A stretch of 64,000 nt of DNA. Source: Bacteroidota bacterium. Lineage in GTDB: Bacteria; Bacteroidota; Bacteroidia; AKYH767-A; 2013-40CM-41-45. Where the stretch lies: positions 129,998 to 193,997 of the forward strand of contig SHNE01000044.1 in NCBI GenBank assembly GCA_004295015.1, in the 5' to 3' direction. Positions within the stretch are counted from its first letter, which is position 1. Every line of letters starts with the position of its first letter. Shown piece by piece: positions 51,528-59,171 of this stretch. The notes under the pieces were generated by a model. That model worked only from the letters and a program-made list of their open reading frames with translations. It was not told the DNA's origin and ran no database searches. Position numbers and translations under genes: made by a program.

Positions 51528-53618
51528 ATGAAATTTAAAAGACTTCAAACTTTTGCATTCGCTCTTTTTGCGGTAAACCTGTTTGTTGTATTGCCATTGA
51601 TCAATCTTCAAATTAGTCTTGATCCGGGATTGGCACTTCGTTTTCTGCTTTGTTCCTTGCTCACGGGAATGTTCTCCTTAATTTGGATTATTCGGCCCCC
51701 ACAATATATTTTTTTGTCGTCAAAATTTTTAGTGTTTCTTGGCTTGCTTTTATTTACATTGTTATGGATGACTGTATCCGGCTTTCAGTCCATTAATGCA
51801 GGAGATGCTCTTTGGGAGTTTATCCGGGTTACAATCCTCTTTTTATTTTGTATTTCCTTCTGTCTGCTCTTTCAGGATGTAGAAAATGGTGTTGAATATT
51901 TAGGCCGCTTTAGCATGGCTGCAATAGTCATTTTCAGTGCTTATGGTTTTTACCAATTGGGTACTGACTGGAATGCATCACACTCAAGCGGGAAATCATA
52001 TCAAATGAATTTGTTTATCGGTTCAAGTCTTGGAAACAAGAACTTTTTTGCAGAAGTGATGGTAATGCTCATTCCTTTGCAGGCCATTAACTTTTACAGA
52101 CAGAGAGGAACATGGAAATTTGTTTTCGCCTTTGGACTTATACTCTGTCTTCTATGGGTTATAATTCTCCAGTCATTTTCGAGCTGGCTGGCTTTATTAG
52201 TTGCAGGAATCATCGCCCCTTTATACACAGGTATTTTTAAGTTCAGAAAAAAACAGAGTCTTGAATCTGCTTATAGAAGGAAACCGTTTTTGTTTGCATT
52301 CCTGGTTTTGACCGGCCTTGTCATTGTATCCTTTGTGTTTGTAAGATCGGATGGGGTTCAGACTATCACGAACAAATCAAAACTGATTACTCAATACATA
52401 GATCATCCTGAATTAATTGACAGTACATCTGGAATTAATGATAACAGTGTATTCGAACGAATTTTGTCCTGGCGAAACAGTGTTCGTTTGATCAATGATC
52501 ACCCTTTTTTAGGTGCAGGTCTTAATAATTGGAAGTTATTGCATGCGCAATACGGTTTGGGAGGAACTCCTTTTATTAATACAGGGATGATTCATTTCGA
52601 GCATCCTCATAATGATTATTTACTCATTTGGTCAGAACAAGGTCCTGTCGGTCTTCTCTTGTATATAGCCTTTTTCTTTTTCTTGCTGCATACAGCAAGG
52701 AGCTCTATCCTGCTTGCTAAAGATAAAGAAACAAGAAACCTGATGTTCTGGATTGTCTTTGGACTTCTCTCTTTTGCGGTTTTGTCCTGCTTCGCATACC
52801 CGAGGTCGAGAATCTATGTGATGCTATTGTTAATGCTTTATACGGCACTTGTTCTGGTCTATACCCCATTCACCGGAAAGAAGTTTCTTGTGGATAATAG
52901 ACGTAGGTTATCTCTTGGCCTGATAGGTCTTTTTATTTCCTGCTTTGGAGTTTATGCCGCATGGGCAAGATTAAAAGGTGAAATCCACACGCAAGAATTG
53001 CTTAGAGCTCAGTATGCAAAAAACTATGCTCGCATGATTAAGGAAGCTTCGAAGGCAGAATCCTTCATGTATCCCATGGATCTCACAGGTACACCTATGT
53101 CCTGGTACAAAGGAATGGCCTGTTTTTACAGTGGAAAAATACAGGAGGCAATAAGTTATTATGAATCAGCTGAAAAAATTAATCCATACCACCTAAGAGT
53201 ATTGAATGATTTGGCAACAAGCTACGAGCAAGATGGGCAAGGACAAAAAGCAATTGAAAAATACGGAGCAGGGCTACGCATTGCGCCAAATTTCATTGAG
53301 GGATTACTGAATTTAAGTGCTACGTATTATAATACAGGTCAGCTTGATTCTGCTTTTGCAGTTATTAGTAGAATCCGTAAGTACAAGATATCTGTTCAGG
53401 ATGAACAGAACTACAAGCTTTTTCTAAATGCAATTCTTCTTTCTAAAGCCAGAATTCACCTGGATTCTCTTAATAAAAATGGAGCAATGGATAACAAGAA
53501 GATTATAGTTCCGGAAGATTTGGATCTCGAGGCTCTCTTTTTAAGTTCGGTGAAATACGGAAAGTCCTTCGAGGAGGAGATTGATGGCCAATTAAAGACT
53601 GAGTTGCAGAAACTATAG
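51528..53618 (+). CDS. O-antigen ligase family protein with TPR repeats
   Basis: 696 residues from the ATG at 51528. About twelve membrane segments contain the Wzy_C/ligase motifs LINDHPFLGAGLNNW and HPHNDYLLIWSEQGPVGLLL in the large periplasmic loop. After about residue 500 the chain becomes soluble with TPR-like repeats (WYKGMACFYSGKIQEAISYYE, ALYEKIN-like segments, YNTGQLDSAFAVI). The family joins O-antigen or other glycan chains to lipid A core or polymerises them; which of the two cannot be told. The C-terminal TPR tail is common in Bacteroidota. Divergent from the Wzz-like gene; overlaps the next convergent gene by 6 bases. Confidence 0.88.
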   Translation: MKFKRLQTFAFALFAVNLFVVLPLINLQISLDPGLALRFLLCSLLTGMFSLIWIIRPPQYIFLSSKFLVFLGLLLFTLLWMTVSGFQSINAGDALWEFIRVTILFLFCISFCLLFQDVENGVEYLGRFSMAAIVIFSAYGFYQLGTDWNASHSSGKSYQMNLFIGSSLGNKNFFAEVMVMLIPLQAINFYRQRGTWKFVFAFGLILCLLWVIILQSFSSWLALLVAGIIAPLYTGIFKFRKKQSLESAYRRKPFLFAFLVLTGLVIVSFVFVRSDGVQTITNKSKLITQYIDHPELIDSTSGINDNSVFERILSWRNSVRLINDHPFLGAGLNNWKLLHAQYGLGGTPFINTGMIHFEHPHNDYLLIWSEQGPVGLLLYIAFFFFLLHTARSSILLAKDKETRNLMFWIVFGLLSFAVLSCFAYPRSRIYVMLLLMLYTALVLVYTPFTGKKFLVDNRRRLSLGLIGLFISCFGVYAAWARLKGEIHTQELLRAQYAKNYARMIKEASKAESFMYPMDLTGTPMSWYKGMACFYSGKIQEAISYYESAEKINPYHLRVLNDLATSYEQDGQGQKAIEKYGAGLRIAPNFIEGLLNLSATYYNTGQLDSAFAVISRIRKYKISVQDEQNYKLFLNAILLSKARIHLDSLNKNGAMDNKKIIVPEDLDLEALFLSSVKYGKSFEEEIDGQLKTELQKL

Positions 53619-54017
53619 CATTGGAAGACATTTTGCCAGCAGGTGTATTCCGGTAGCAAAACTTAAAGAAATTAATGTAGAAAGAATAATTATTTCAAAC
53701 ACACGTCTGCGGTCTTTTTGTATGCATTCTCTGTTTTTCACTTCATCAAGACTTCCCAAATGACGGAAATTGTAAAGACTAAAAAAGCCAAACACTATGC
53801 AGAATTGGTACTTTATTTCCAAATAAAGAACTATTAATGAAAAGGAGGAGATTACAAGCAGAGACCAAAGGAGGAGGGAGTGGCAATAATAGAGACAAGT
53901 AATAGTGAAGAATATGGTTAAAGGCAGGAATAATTTGATAAATTTTTTCCTGATTTTTACTTCCTGTATTCCAATATTACACTTACCTGCTGTATATTGA
54001 TTTTTATTGTCTTCCAT
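53613..54017 (-). CDS. small membrane protein, unknown function
   Basis: 134 residues with about four membrane segments (LFLPLTIFFTITCLYYCH, LWSLLVISSFSLIVLYL, QFCIVFGFFSLYNF, IIILSTLISLSFATGI). A polar loop, RHLGSLDEVKNRECIQKDRR, lies between the last two. ATG start. No family recognised. It converges with the O-antigen ligase gene, overlapping it by 6 bases, and has no neighbours in the same direction. Confidence 0.6.
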   Translation of the reverse strand: MEDNKNQYTAGKCNIGIQEVKIRKKFIKLFLPLTIFFTITCLYYCHSLLLWSLLVISSFSLIVLYLEIKYQFCIVFGFFSLYNFRHLGSLDEVKNRECIQKDRRRVFEIIILSTLISLSFATGIHLLAKCLPML

Positions 54018-54169
54018 AATCGGCCGTCAAAGCAGAACAAGTTGCAAAGAAAAAAGTTTTTTTAAACAGAAATGAATAAAATCAATTTTTTTCATGCAAA
54101 ATATGCACATGTTCTGTACAATCTGCCTCCAAAAATTTTTATATACCAATCTGAAAGGATAATTTCGCG

Positions 54170-54230
54170 CTCCTGCTGAAAATTAACGGAATTCCTGAAT
54201 TGCTGATTCAGACCCGGTTTCAGGCAGGAG
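54170..54230 (+). other. nested stem-loop upstream of tRNA-Arg
   Basis: CTCCTGC-TGAAA (54170-54181) can pair with TTTCAGGCAGGAG (54218-54230) with one bulge, enclosing CTGAAT (54195-54200) / ATTCAG (54206-54211). It ends 42 bases before the tRNA. Function unknown. Confidence 0.35.
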
Positions 54231-54272
54231 TATCTATTTAAACTGATAATTGTAAATTCTGATTATATAGAT

Positions 54273-54344
54273 GGCCTCATAGTTCAACGGATAGAATAGA
54301 AGTTTCCTAAACTTTAGATCCCAGTTCGATTCTGGGTGAGGCTA
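54273..54344 (+). tRNA. tRNA-Arg (anticodon CCU)
   Basis: A 72-base cloverleaf. The acceptor is GGCCTCA with TGAGGCT (first pair GU), the D arm 54282-54297, the anticodon stem GAAGT/ACTTT with loop TTCCTAA and anticodon CCT at 54306-54308, a 4-base variable loop, and the T arm CCCAG/CTGGG with TTCGATT. The CCA end is not encoded (ACATATT follows). It reads AGG codons. Confidence 0.93.
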
Positions 54345-54348
54345 CATA

Positions 54349-54402
54349 TTTTACAATACACCGTTTACAGTTACAGTACAGAGTACACTTTTTACAATAC
54401 AC
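54349..54402 (+). repeat. direct repeat downstream of tRNA-Arg
   Basis: TTTTACAATACAC occurs at 54349-54361 and again at 54390-54402. Between them are further TACAG/TACAC copies. Confidence 0.5.
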
Positions 54403-54474
54403 ATTTTAAAGTATGCTTGAACTGTGAACGAGTTCTTTCCTGCCATTTTTGCACATAGCAGAAGAAACTATTTT

Positions 54475-54495
54475 AACTTATACCGTGTATAAGTT
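54475..54495. promoter_or_regulatory. perfect palindrome, possible operator
   Basis: Eight-base arms AACTTATA/TATAAGTT separated by CCGTG. It lies 79 bases before the ATG at 54555 and 34 bases before that gene's -7 box. There is no T run, so a protein-binding site is more likely than a terminator. Confidence 0.4.
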
Positions 54496-54529
54496 TTAGG
54501 TAGTATTTACTTTTTTAACTTTGGATGAA

Positions 54530-54537
54530 TATCTTTG
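54530..54537 (+). promoter_or_regulatory. candidate -7 box for the helical small protein
   Basis: TATCTTTG exactly fits TAnnTTTG, 17 bases before the ATG at 54555. No clear TTG at the -33 position. Confidence 0.45.
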
Positions 54538-54554
54538 TAACACAAACTTGATTC

Positions 54555-54914
54555 ATGCTAAACGTAATTCTTACTAACGAAGAACTTGAACTCATGAAAA
54601 AAATCTGTGCTATACAGATTGATTCTTTCAAGCGACTTCTCAATGGAGAATCATCAATTGATGTTCGACTTAAACTTGCACAGATCCATGTCTCAGAATC
54701 CGAGATGAATGAAATCAATCAGTTTATGATTCGGCAGTATACAATGATAGAACAGGATCCGGATTCCTTGTTCAAGGTCAATAAAGAGTTTCTTCAGAAC
54801 TTTAATTCTGTACTTGAACTATACAAGGAGGAATTGTCAGACTATAAAAATGCGGTTGATTCAGTATCGAAGCGAGTCGATTTAGCATTATTTGTCATGC
54901 AACATCTTAACTGA
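54555..54914 (+). CDS. small helical protein, unknown function
   Basis: 119 residues, almost entirely predicted helix (LTNEELELMKKICAIQIDSF, VRLKLAQIHVSESEMNEINQ, FNSVLELYKEELSDY), with no signal peptide or membrane segment. The family is not recognised. It has a good -7 box and an inverted repeat upstream, and a weak terminator follows it, so it is probably a single, regulated gene between the tRNA and the Moco operon. Confidence 0.65.
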   Translation: MLNVILTNEELELMKKICAIQIDSFKRLLNGESSIDVRLKLAQIHVSESEMNEINQFMIRQYTMIEQDPDSLFKVNKEFLQNFNSVLELYKEELSDYKNAVDSVSKRVDLALFVMQHLN

Positions 54915-54915
54915 T

Positions 54916-54940
54916 AGGCCGCAGAAATCACGGCTTTTTC
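54916..54940 (+). terminator. weak intrinsic terminator after the helical small protein
   Basis: AGGCCG (54916-54921) pairs with CGGCTT (54931-54936), followed by TTTTTC. It lies 2 bases after the stop of the preceding gene. Confidence 0.5.
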
Positions 54941-55150
54941 TTAACACCCTCTTTGTCAGGATAAAAGCCTGATTCTGTTACATTTTTAGAGGCATAAGGA
55001 ATAAAATTCGTGTTCCCTGGATTTTTACTTTCAAAAAAACGTTCTGATTTTCATCGGGGTCGTCGAAAATATTCTTAAATTTCAGATCAAATTAAAACGA
55101 TGGATTCCGGCCGGGATTGGCTTATCAGGAATCCTATTAACCTGAACATC

Positions 55151-55357
55151 ATGTTACAAAGCATACTCCTTGGAATGTTGGGAACGCCTGAAATAATCAT
55201 CATCGCAATTATCATTTTATTATTTTTCGGTGGTTCAAAATTGCCCAAACTCATGAAAGGGATCGGGCAAGGAATGAATGAATTCAAAAAAGGCATGCGG
55301 GAAGGCGCACCGGATTCAAAGGACGAAGAAAAAGATTCCAAGAACGATAAGAAATAG
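55151..55357 (+). CDS. tatA: Sec-independent protein translocase subunit TatA/TatE
   Basis: 68 residues from the ATG at 55151, which places the membrane helix (LGTPEIIIIAIIILLFFGG) at the N-terminus as in TatA. A longer frame from 55100 would add 17 residues and is less likely. The FFGGSKLPKLMKGIGQGMNEFKKG amphipathic part and the acidic/Lys C-terminus are typical. TatA forms the pore that carries folded, twin-arginine proteins across the inner membrane. It is 3 bases before moaA and heads the molybdenum-cofactor operon; tatC is not in the window. Confidence 0.9.
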   Translation: MLQSILLGMLGTPEIIIIAIIILLFFGGSKLPKLMKGIGQGMNEFKKGMREGAPDSKDEEKDSKNDKK

Positions 55358-55360
55358 CCC

Positions 55361-56341
55361 ATGTTGATCGATGGGTTTCAACGGGTTCATGATTATCTGC
55401 GAATTTCACTAACAGATAATTGTAACCTGCGCTGCAATTATTGTATGCCGGCTGATAAGAATGATTTTACTGCCCCGGCTAATTTAATGCAAGCCCATGA
55501 GATTTTTCAAATCGCAGAAATATTTTCCCAGCTTGGAATAAGAAAAATCAGGTTGACAGGCGGAGAGCCCCTCATCCGAAAAGATGCCGCAGAAATTATT
55601 GAAAGACTTTCTTCCTTACCAGTAGAACTCACTCTCAGCAGTAATGGAATATTGGCGGACAGGTTTATCAGCTGTTTTAAACAAGCAGGAATTAAGTCTC
55701 TGAACATTAGCCTTGATAGCTTGCATGCCGATAAGTTTGCACGTATTACTCACCGGGATTATTTTGCCAAAGTATTCTCAAACATCCAACTTTTACTGAA
55801 AGAAAATTTTCATGTGAAAGTGAATATGGTGGTGATGAAAGGGGTGAACGATGATGAGATTACTGAATTCGTCAATTTGACACGCGAGTATCCACTACAC
55901 ATCAGGTTTATTGAGTTCATGCCATTTACCGGTAATAAATGGAATTCTGATCAGCTCTTTTCTCATGAGGAAATTTTAAACAGGCTGAGTTCCACTTTCG
56001 ATTATATTAAATTAAAAGATGGCAAGCATGACACAACCAGGAAGTTTAAAGTGATAGGCTATGAAGGAACTTTTGCCCTCATTAGTACAATCACAGAACC
56101 ATTTTGTTCTGGTTGTAACAGACTTCGACTTACAGCTGATGGTAAAATGAAGAATTGCCTGTTCTCCAAAGGTGAAACTAATTTATTGGCTGCCTTTCGA
56201 AAGGGCGATGATATTATTCCACTCATTAAGGAAAATATTATTGCTAAAAAGGCGGAGAGAGGCGGGCAGTTTATTGAACCTGATGGCATCCGGGATCCGG
56301 CTTCAATCGTTAACCGAAGTATGGTTGCTATAGGAGGTTAA
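55361..56341 (+). CDS. moaA: GTP 3',8-cyclase MoaA
   Basis: 326 residues. The radical-SAM enzyme starts molybdopterin synthesis by converting GTP to 3',8-cyclo-dihydro-GTP. The N-terminal cluster is CNLRCNYC (Cys21, Cys25, Cys28) with TGGEPL. The second cluster is CSGCNRLRLTADGKMKNC near 247-264. The C-terminal Gly-Gly (VAIGG) needed for activity is present. It sits directly after tatA and 1 base before moeA, so the operon is translated as a unit. Confidence 0.96.
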   Translation: MLIDGFQRVHDYLRISLTDNCNLRCNYCMPADKNDFTAPANLMQAHEIFQIAEIFSQLGIRKIRLTGGEPLIRKDAAEIIERLSSLPVELTLSSNGILADRFISCFKQAGIKSLNISLDSLHADKFARITHRDYFAKVFSNIQLLLKENFHVKVNMVVMKGVNDDEITEFVNLTREYPLHIRFIEFMPFTGNKWNSDQLFSHEEILNRLSSTFDYIKLKDGKHDTTRKFKVIGYEGTFALISTITEPFCSGCNRLRLTADGKMKNCLFSKGETNLLAAFRKGDDIIPLIKENIIAKKAERGGQFIEPDGIRDPASIVNRSMVAIGG

Positions 56342-56342
56342 T

Positions 56343-57602
56343 ATGGCTGATGAAACATCTGTGCTCAGAAAACAAAAATCTCCCGATGGAAAATTGGGGG
56401 ATGAAAGGAATATGATTTCGGTTGATGATGCACATTCTCTGATTGAAGCACATTGTCATTGCCTTGAGTCAATTAAAATTCCTCTCGAAGATTCTACAGG
56501 ATTTGTACTGGCGGAGGATATTTATTCTCCAATCAATTTGCCGCCTTTTGCACAAGCTGCCATGGATGGTTATGCCTTACGTTTTTCAGACCTGTCGAAA
56601 AATGAAACATTGCTTGTCGAAGGAGAAATTGCTGCGGGAATGGTTTGGAAGCATCCCATAAAAAATGGCACCGCAGTCAGGATTTTTACCGGTGCACAGG
56701 TGCCGCCTGATGCAGATGTCGTCATAGAGCAGGAGCGTGTGGATAAGCAGGCCGATAGAATTTATATCAGCAAGGAAGGCCTCAATCCGGGAGCAAATAT
56801 CAGGAAACAATCTTCACAGATTGCAATTGACGATTTGGCAATGCAAAGTGGCGAAACAATCGGACCTGCGGCAGTAGGCTTCCTGGCCTCTATGGGTATA
56901 AGAACTGTGTCAGTATATAAAAAGCCTGAAATTGTTATCGTTGTTTCCGGTAATGAATTACAACAAGCCGGTTCCGATTTGAACGCAGCAAATATTTATG
57001 AGTCCAATTCTGTTATGTTAAAAGCGGCCTTGCAACAATGCGGATACGCTGTATCGAAGATCTGTCATGTCATGGACGATGATCAGGAAATTGAAAATGT
57101 TTTTAAAAAATATTCCGGCAAAGTTGATGCATTAATTTTTACAGGTGGTATTTCAGTCGGTGATTATGATCTGATTCGAAAAAAACTTGAGACAGATTCC
57201 TTCCAAAAGATTTTTTACAAGGTCAAACAGAAACCCGGAAAGCCTTTTTGGTTTGGCCTGTCCGGGAAAACAAGAATTTTCGCCTTACCTGGAAATCCGG
57301 CTGCAGTACTAACTTGTTTTTATCTGTACGTTTATACCGGACTACGGAAAATGTCAGGCTTCTCAGTAATTGATTTGGCATCTGAACAGATTCCTTTGTT
57401 GCATGATTATTCCAAGAAAGGAGGCCTTTCTCATTTTCTGAAAGGGTATAAAAATTCATTCGGTGTAAAGATTTTGGAGGGACAAGAGTCATTCAAGCTA
57501 CATTCCTTCTCTAAAGCAAATTGTATAGTTTATCTTCCGGAAGAGTTATGCGCAGTTTCTGAAGGAGAAAAGGTGAAAACATACCTCTTGCCTGGTATTT
57601 AA
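56343..57602 (+). CDS. moeA: molybdopterin molybdenumtransferase MoeA
   Basis: 419 residues. MoeA inserts molybdate into adenylated molybdopterin. I see the N-terminal part (LPPFAQAAMDGYALR), the GAxxP-type GAQVPPDADVV (about 120-130) and the MoCF-binding domain with FTGGISVGDYD and KPGKPFWFG, ALPGNPAAVL. The start at 56343 adds ~23 residues before MISVDDA, and the shorter start may be the real one. It begins 1 base after moaA. Length and motifs are those of the family. Confidence 0.95.
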   Translation: MADETSVLRKQKSPDGKLGDERNMISVDDAHSLIEAHCHCLESIKIPLEDSTGFVLAEDIYSPINLPPFAQAAMDGYALRFSDLSKNETLLVEGEIAAGMVWKHPIKNGTAVRIFTGAQVPPDADVVIEQERVDKQADRIYISKEGLNPGANIRKQSSQIAIDDLAMQSGETIGPAAVGFLASMGIRTVSVYKKPEIVIVVSGNELQQAGSDLNAANIYESNSVMLKAALQQCGYAVSKICHVMDDDQEIENVFKKYSGKVDALIFTGGISVGDYDLIRKKLETDSFQKIFYKVKQKPGKPFWFGLSGKTRIFALPGNPAAVLTCFYLYVYTGLRKMSGFSVIDLASEQIPLLHDYSKKGGLSHFLKGYKNSFGVKILEGQESFKLHSFSKANCIVYLPEELCAVSEGEKVKTYLLPGI

Positions 57603-57618
57603 TAAGCTGAAAAATTGT

Positions 57619-58356
57619 ATGTCTGATCAGTATTGGTTTATTCTGTTTCCTGCATTGTTCATTGTAGCCTTCATGTACTCTTCTGTAGGGCATGGTGGTG
57701 CTAGCGGCTACCTTGCACTCATGGCAATATTTGGTTTTCATCAAGCAGACATGAAGGCAACTGCATTGCTCTTGAATATCTTTGTATCATTGATTGCCTT
57801 CATCCGGTTTTATCGCGCCGGATATTTTAAGATGAAGCTTTTTCTACCTTTCGCCATAATGTCGGTTCCTGCTGCATTTCTTGGCGGAATGCTGGAAGTT
57901 GAACCTGATCTCTATAAAAAAATATTAGGTTGCTTGCTTTTATTTCCGGTGGCCAGACTTTTTGGTTTATTTGGACAGGAGTCTGACCGGATAAAAGAAG
58001 GAAACTTTTTTGTGTCATTGATCATCGGAGCCGGCATCGGATTTTTATCCGGATTGATTGGTATCGGTGGAGGAATTATTCTCAGCCCGATTATTCTGCT
58101 TTTTCATTGGGGTAGAATGAAAGAAACTGCAGCCGCTTCCGCTTTGTTTATCTTTGTAAATTCACTTTCAGGTTTGGGTGGCCAGTTTACCGGTGGAGTA
58201 AATTTTGATCCATCCATGTTTGCAATGCTGGCAATAGCATTAGCGGGTGGACTGGCCGGATCATATTATGGTGTACATAAATTTAATACCTTGTTTCTCC
58301 GCCGACTGTTGGCATTCGTTCTGTTAATCGCATCTGTTAAACTCTTAAGCATATGA
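57619..58356 (+). CDS. TSUP (TauE/SafE) family membrane transporter
   Basis: 245 residues, about seven membrane helices. The family marks are SSVGHGGASGYLALMAIFGF (N-terminal half) and IGIGGGIILSPIILLF (second half), the repeated GGG motif of TSUP. TSUP proteins export or import sulfur-containing anions (sulfite, sulfoacetate, thiosulfate). It lies inside the Moco operon between moeA and mobA, with its stop overlapping the mobA start (ATGA). A role in sulfur or oxyanion supply to cofactor making is suggested by context only. Confidence 0.85.
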   Translation: MSDQYWFILFPALFIVAFMYSSVGHGGASGYLALMAIFGFHQADMKATALLLNIFVSLIAFIRFYRAGYFKMKLFLPFAIMSVPAAFLGGMLEVEPDLYKKILGCLLLFPVARLFGLFGQESDRIKEGNFFVSLIIGAGIGFLSGLIGIGGGIILSPIILLFHWGRMKETAAASALFIFVNSLSGLGGQFTGGVNFDPSMFAMLAIALAGGLAGSYYGVHKFNTLFLRRLLAFVLLIASVKLLSI

Positions 58357-58946
58357 GTAGTGAAATTACGAATGTCTCAGGAGCAATTCTTGCAGGTGGC
58401 AAGAGTACAAGAATGAATCTCCCTAAAGGAATGATTCAAATAGATGGTAAAACATTGATAAGTAGTATCGCTTCGGTTTTACAAGCAGTAGTCAGCGACA
58501 CAATGTTGATTGCAAATGATCCGGTCTATGATCAATGCCAATTTCCGGTTTTCAAAGATATCATTCCTGATAAAGGTCCCGCCTCAGGTATCCATAGTGC
58601 ATTAGCAAATACAATAAATGAAAAGGTGGTAATTGTGAGCTGTGATGTCCCCTTTGTTTCCGGCGAATTATTTCAATATCTTTTAGATCGATCCGCAAAA
58701 AAGGAAATTGTAGTTCCGGTTCACTCAGGTAAAATGGAACCCCTGATCGGAGTTTATTCTAAATCGATTTTCAAGGACCTCGAGAAATATCTACTTAAAG
58801 GGGAGTATAAAATGCACGATTTGTTAAAAAAACTTGGTGCTGAATTTGTACAAATTCCCGGTGATTTGTTTTCAGAAAAGTTGTTCACCAATATTAACAC
58901 CCCGGAAGACTTGAGAAAAGCTTTTCCGCAATATGGTTCATTATGA
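58353..58946 (+). CDS. mobA: molybdenum cofactor guanylyltransferase MobA
   Basis: 197 residues. MobA attaches GMP from GTP to Mo-molybdopterin, giving the guanine dinucleotide cofactor for DMSO-reductase-family enzymes. The nucleotide loop is ILAGGKSTRMNLPKGM; KDIIPDKGPASGI and VSCDVPFVSGELF follow. The ATG overlaps the stop of the TSUP gene by four bases and the stop overlaps moaD by four, so three genes are coupled. Because mobA is present, the cofactor made is probably the bis-MGD type. Confidence 0.9.
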   Translation: MSSEITNVSGAILAGGKSTRMNLPKGMIQIDGKTLISSIASVLQAVVSDTMLIANDPVYDQCQFPVFKDIIPDKGPASGIHSALANTINEKVVIVSCDVPFVSGELFQYLLDRSAKKEIVVPVHSGKMEPLIGVYSKSIFKDLEKYLLKGEYKMHDLLKKLGAEFVQIPGDLFSEKLFTNINTPEDLRKAFPQYGSL

Positions 58947-59170
58947 AAGTAAAGGTATTTGGACGATTGATTGAAATCTGTGAGAGTAATTACGTGGAGA
59001 TTGATTTTGTCGATTCTGTGGAGTTACTCAAAAATAGTATGGAAACCCGGTTCCCGCTGTTAAAACAGCATAAATATTTTATTGCTATCGATAAAGTGAT
59101 TTCCGGCTCCAATGACTTGATAAAACCGGATTCGGAAATCGCATTCATGCCACCTTATTCAGGAGGATAA
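58943..59170 (+). CDS. moaD: molybdopterin synthase sulfur carrier subunit MoaD
   Basis: 75 residues of the ThiS/MoaD ubiquitin-like fold, ending in the essential Gly-Gly (MPPYSGG). MoeB adenylates this end and a sulfur donor converts it to a thiocarboxylate, which MoaE uses to make molybdopterin. The start overlaps mobA by 4 bases; moeB follows 1 base after the stop, so the carrier and its activating enzyme are adjacent. Confidence 0.93.
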   Translation: MKVKVFGRLIEICESNYVEIDFVDSVELLKNSMETRFPLLKQHKYFIAIDKVISGSNDLIKPDSEIAFMPPYSGG

Positions 59171-59171
59171 T

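Noticed and set aside
55100-55150. Longer start for tatA at 55100
   Set aside because: It would put 17 polar residues before the membrane helix, unlike other TatA; the ATG at 55151 fits the family.
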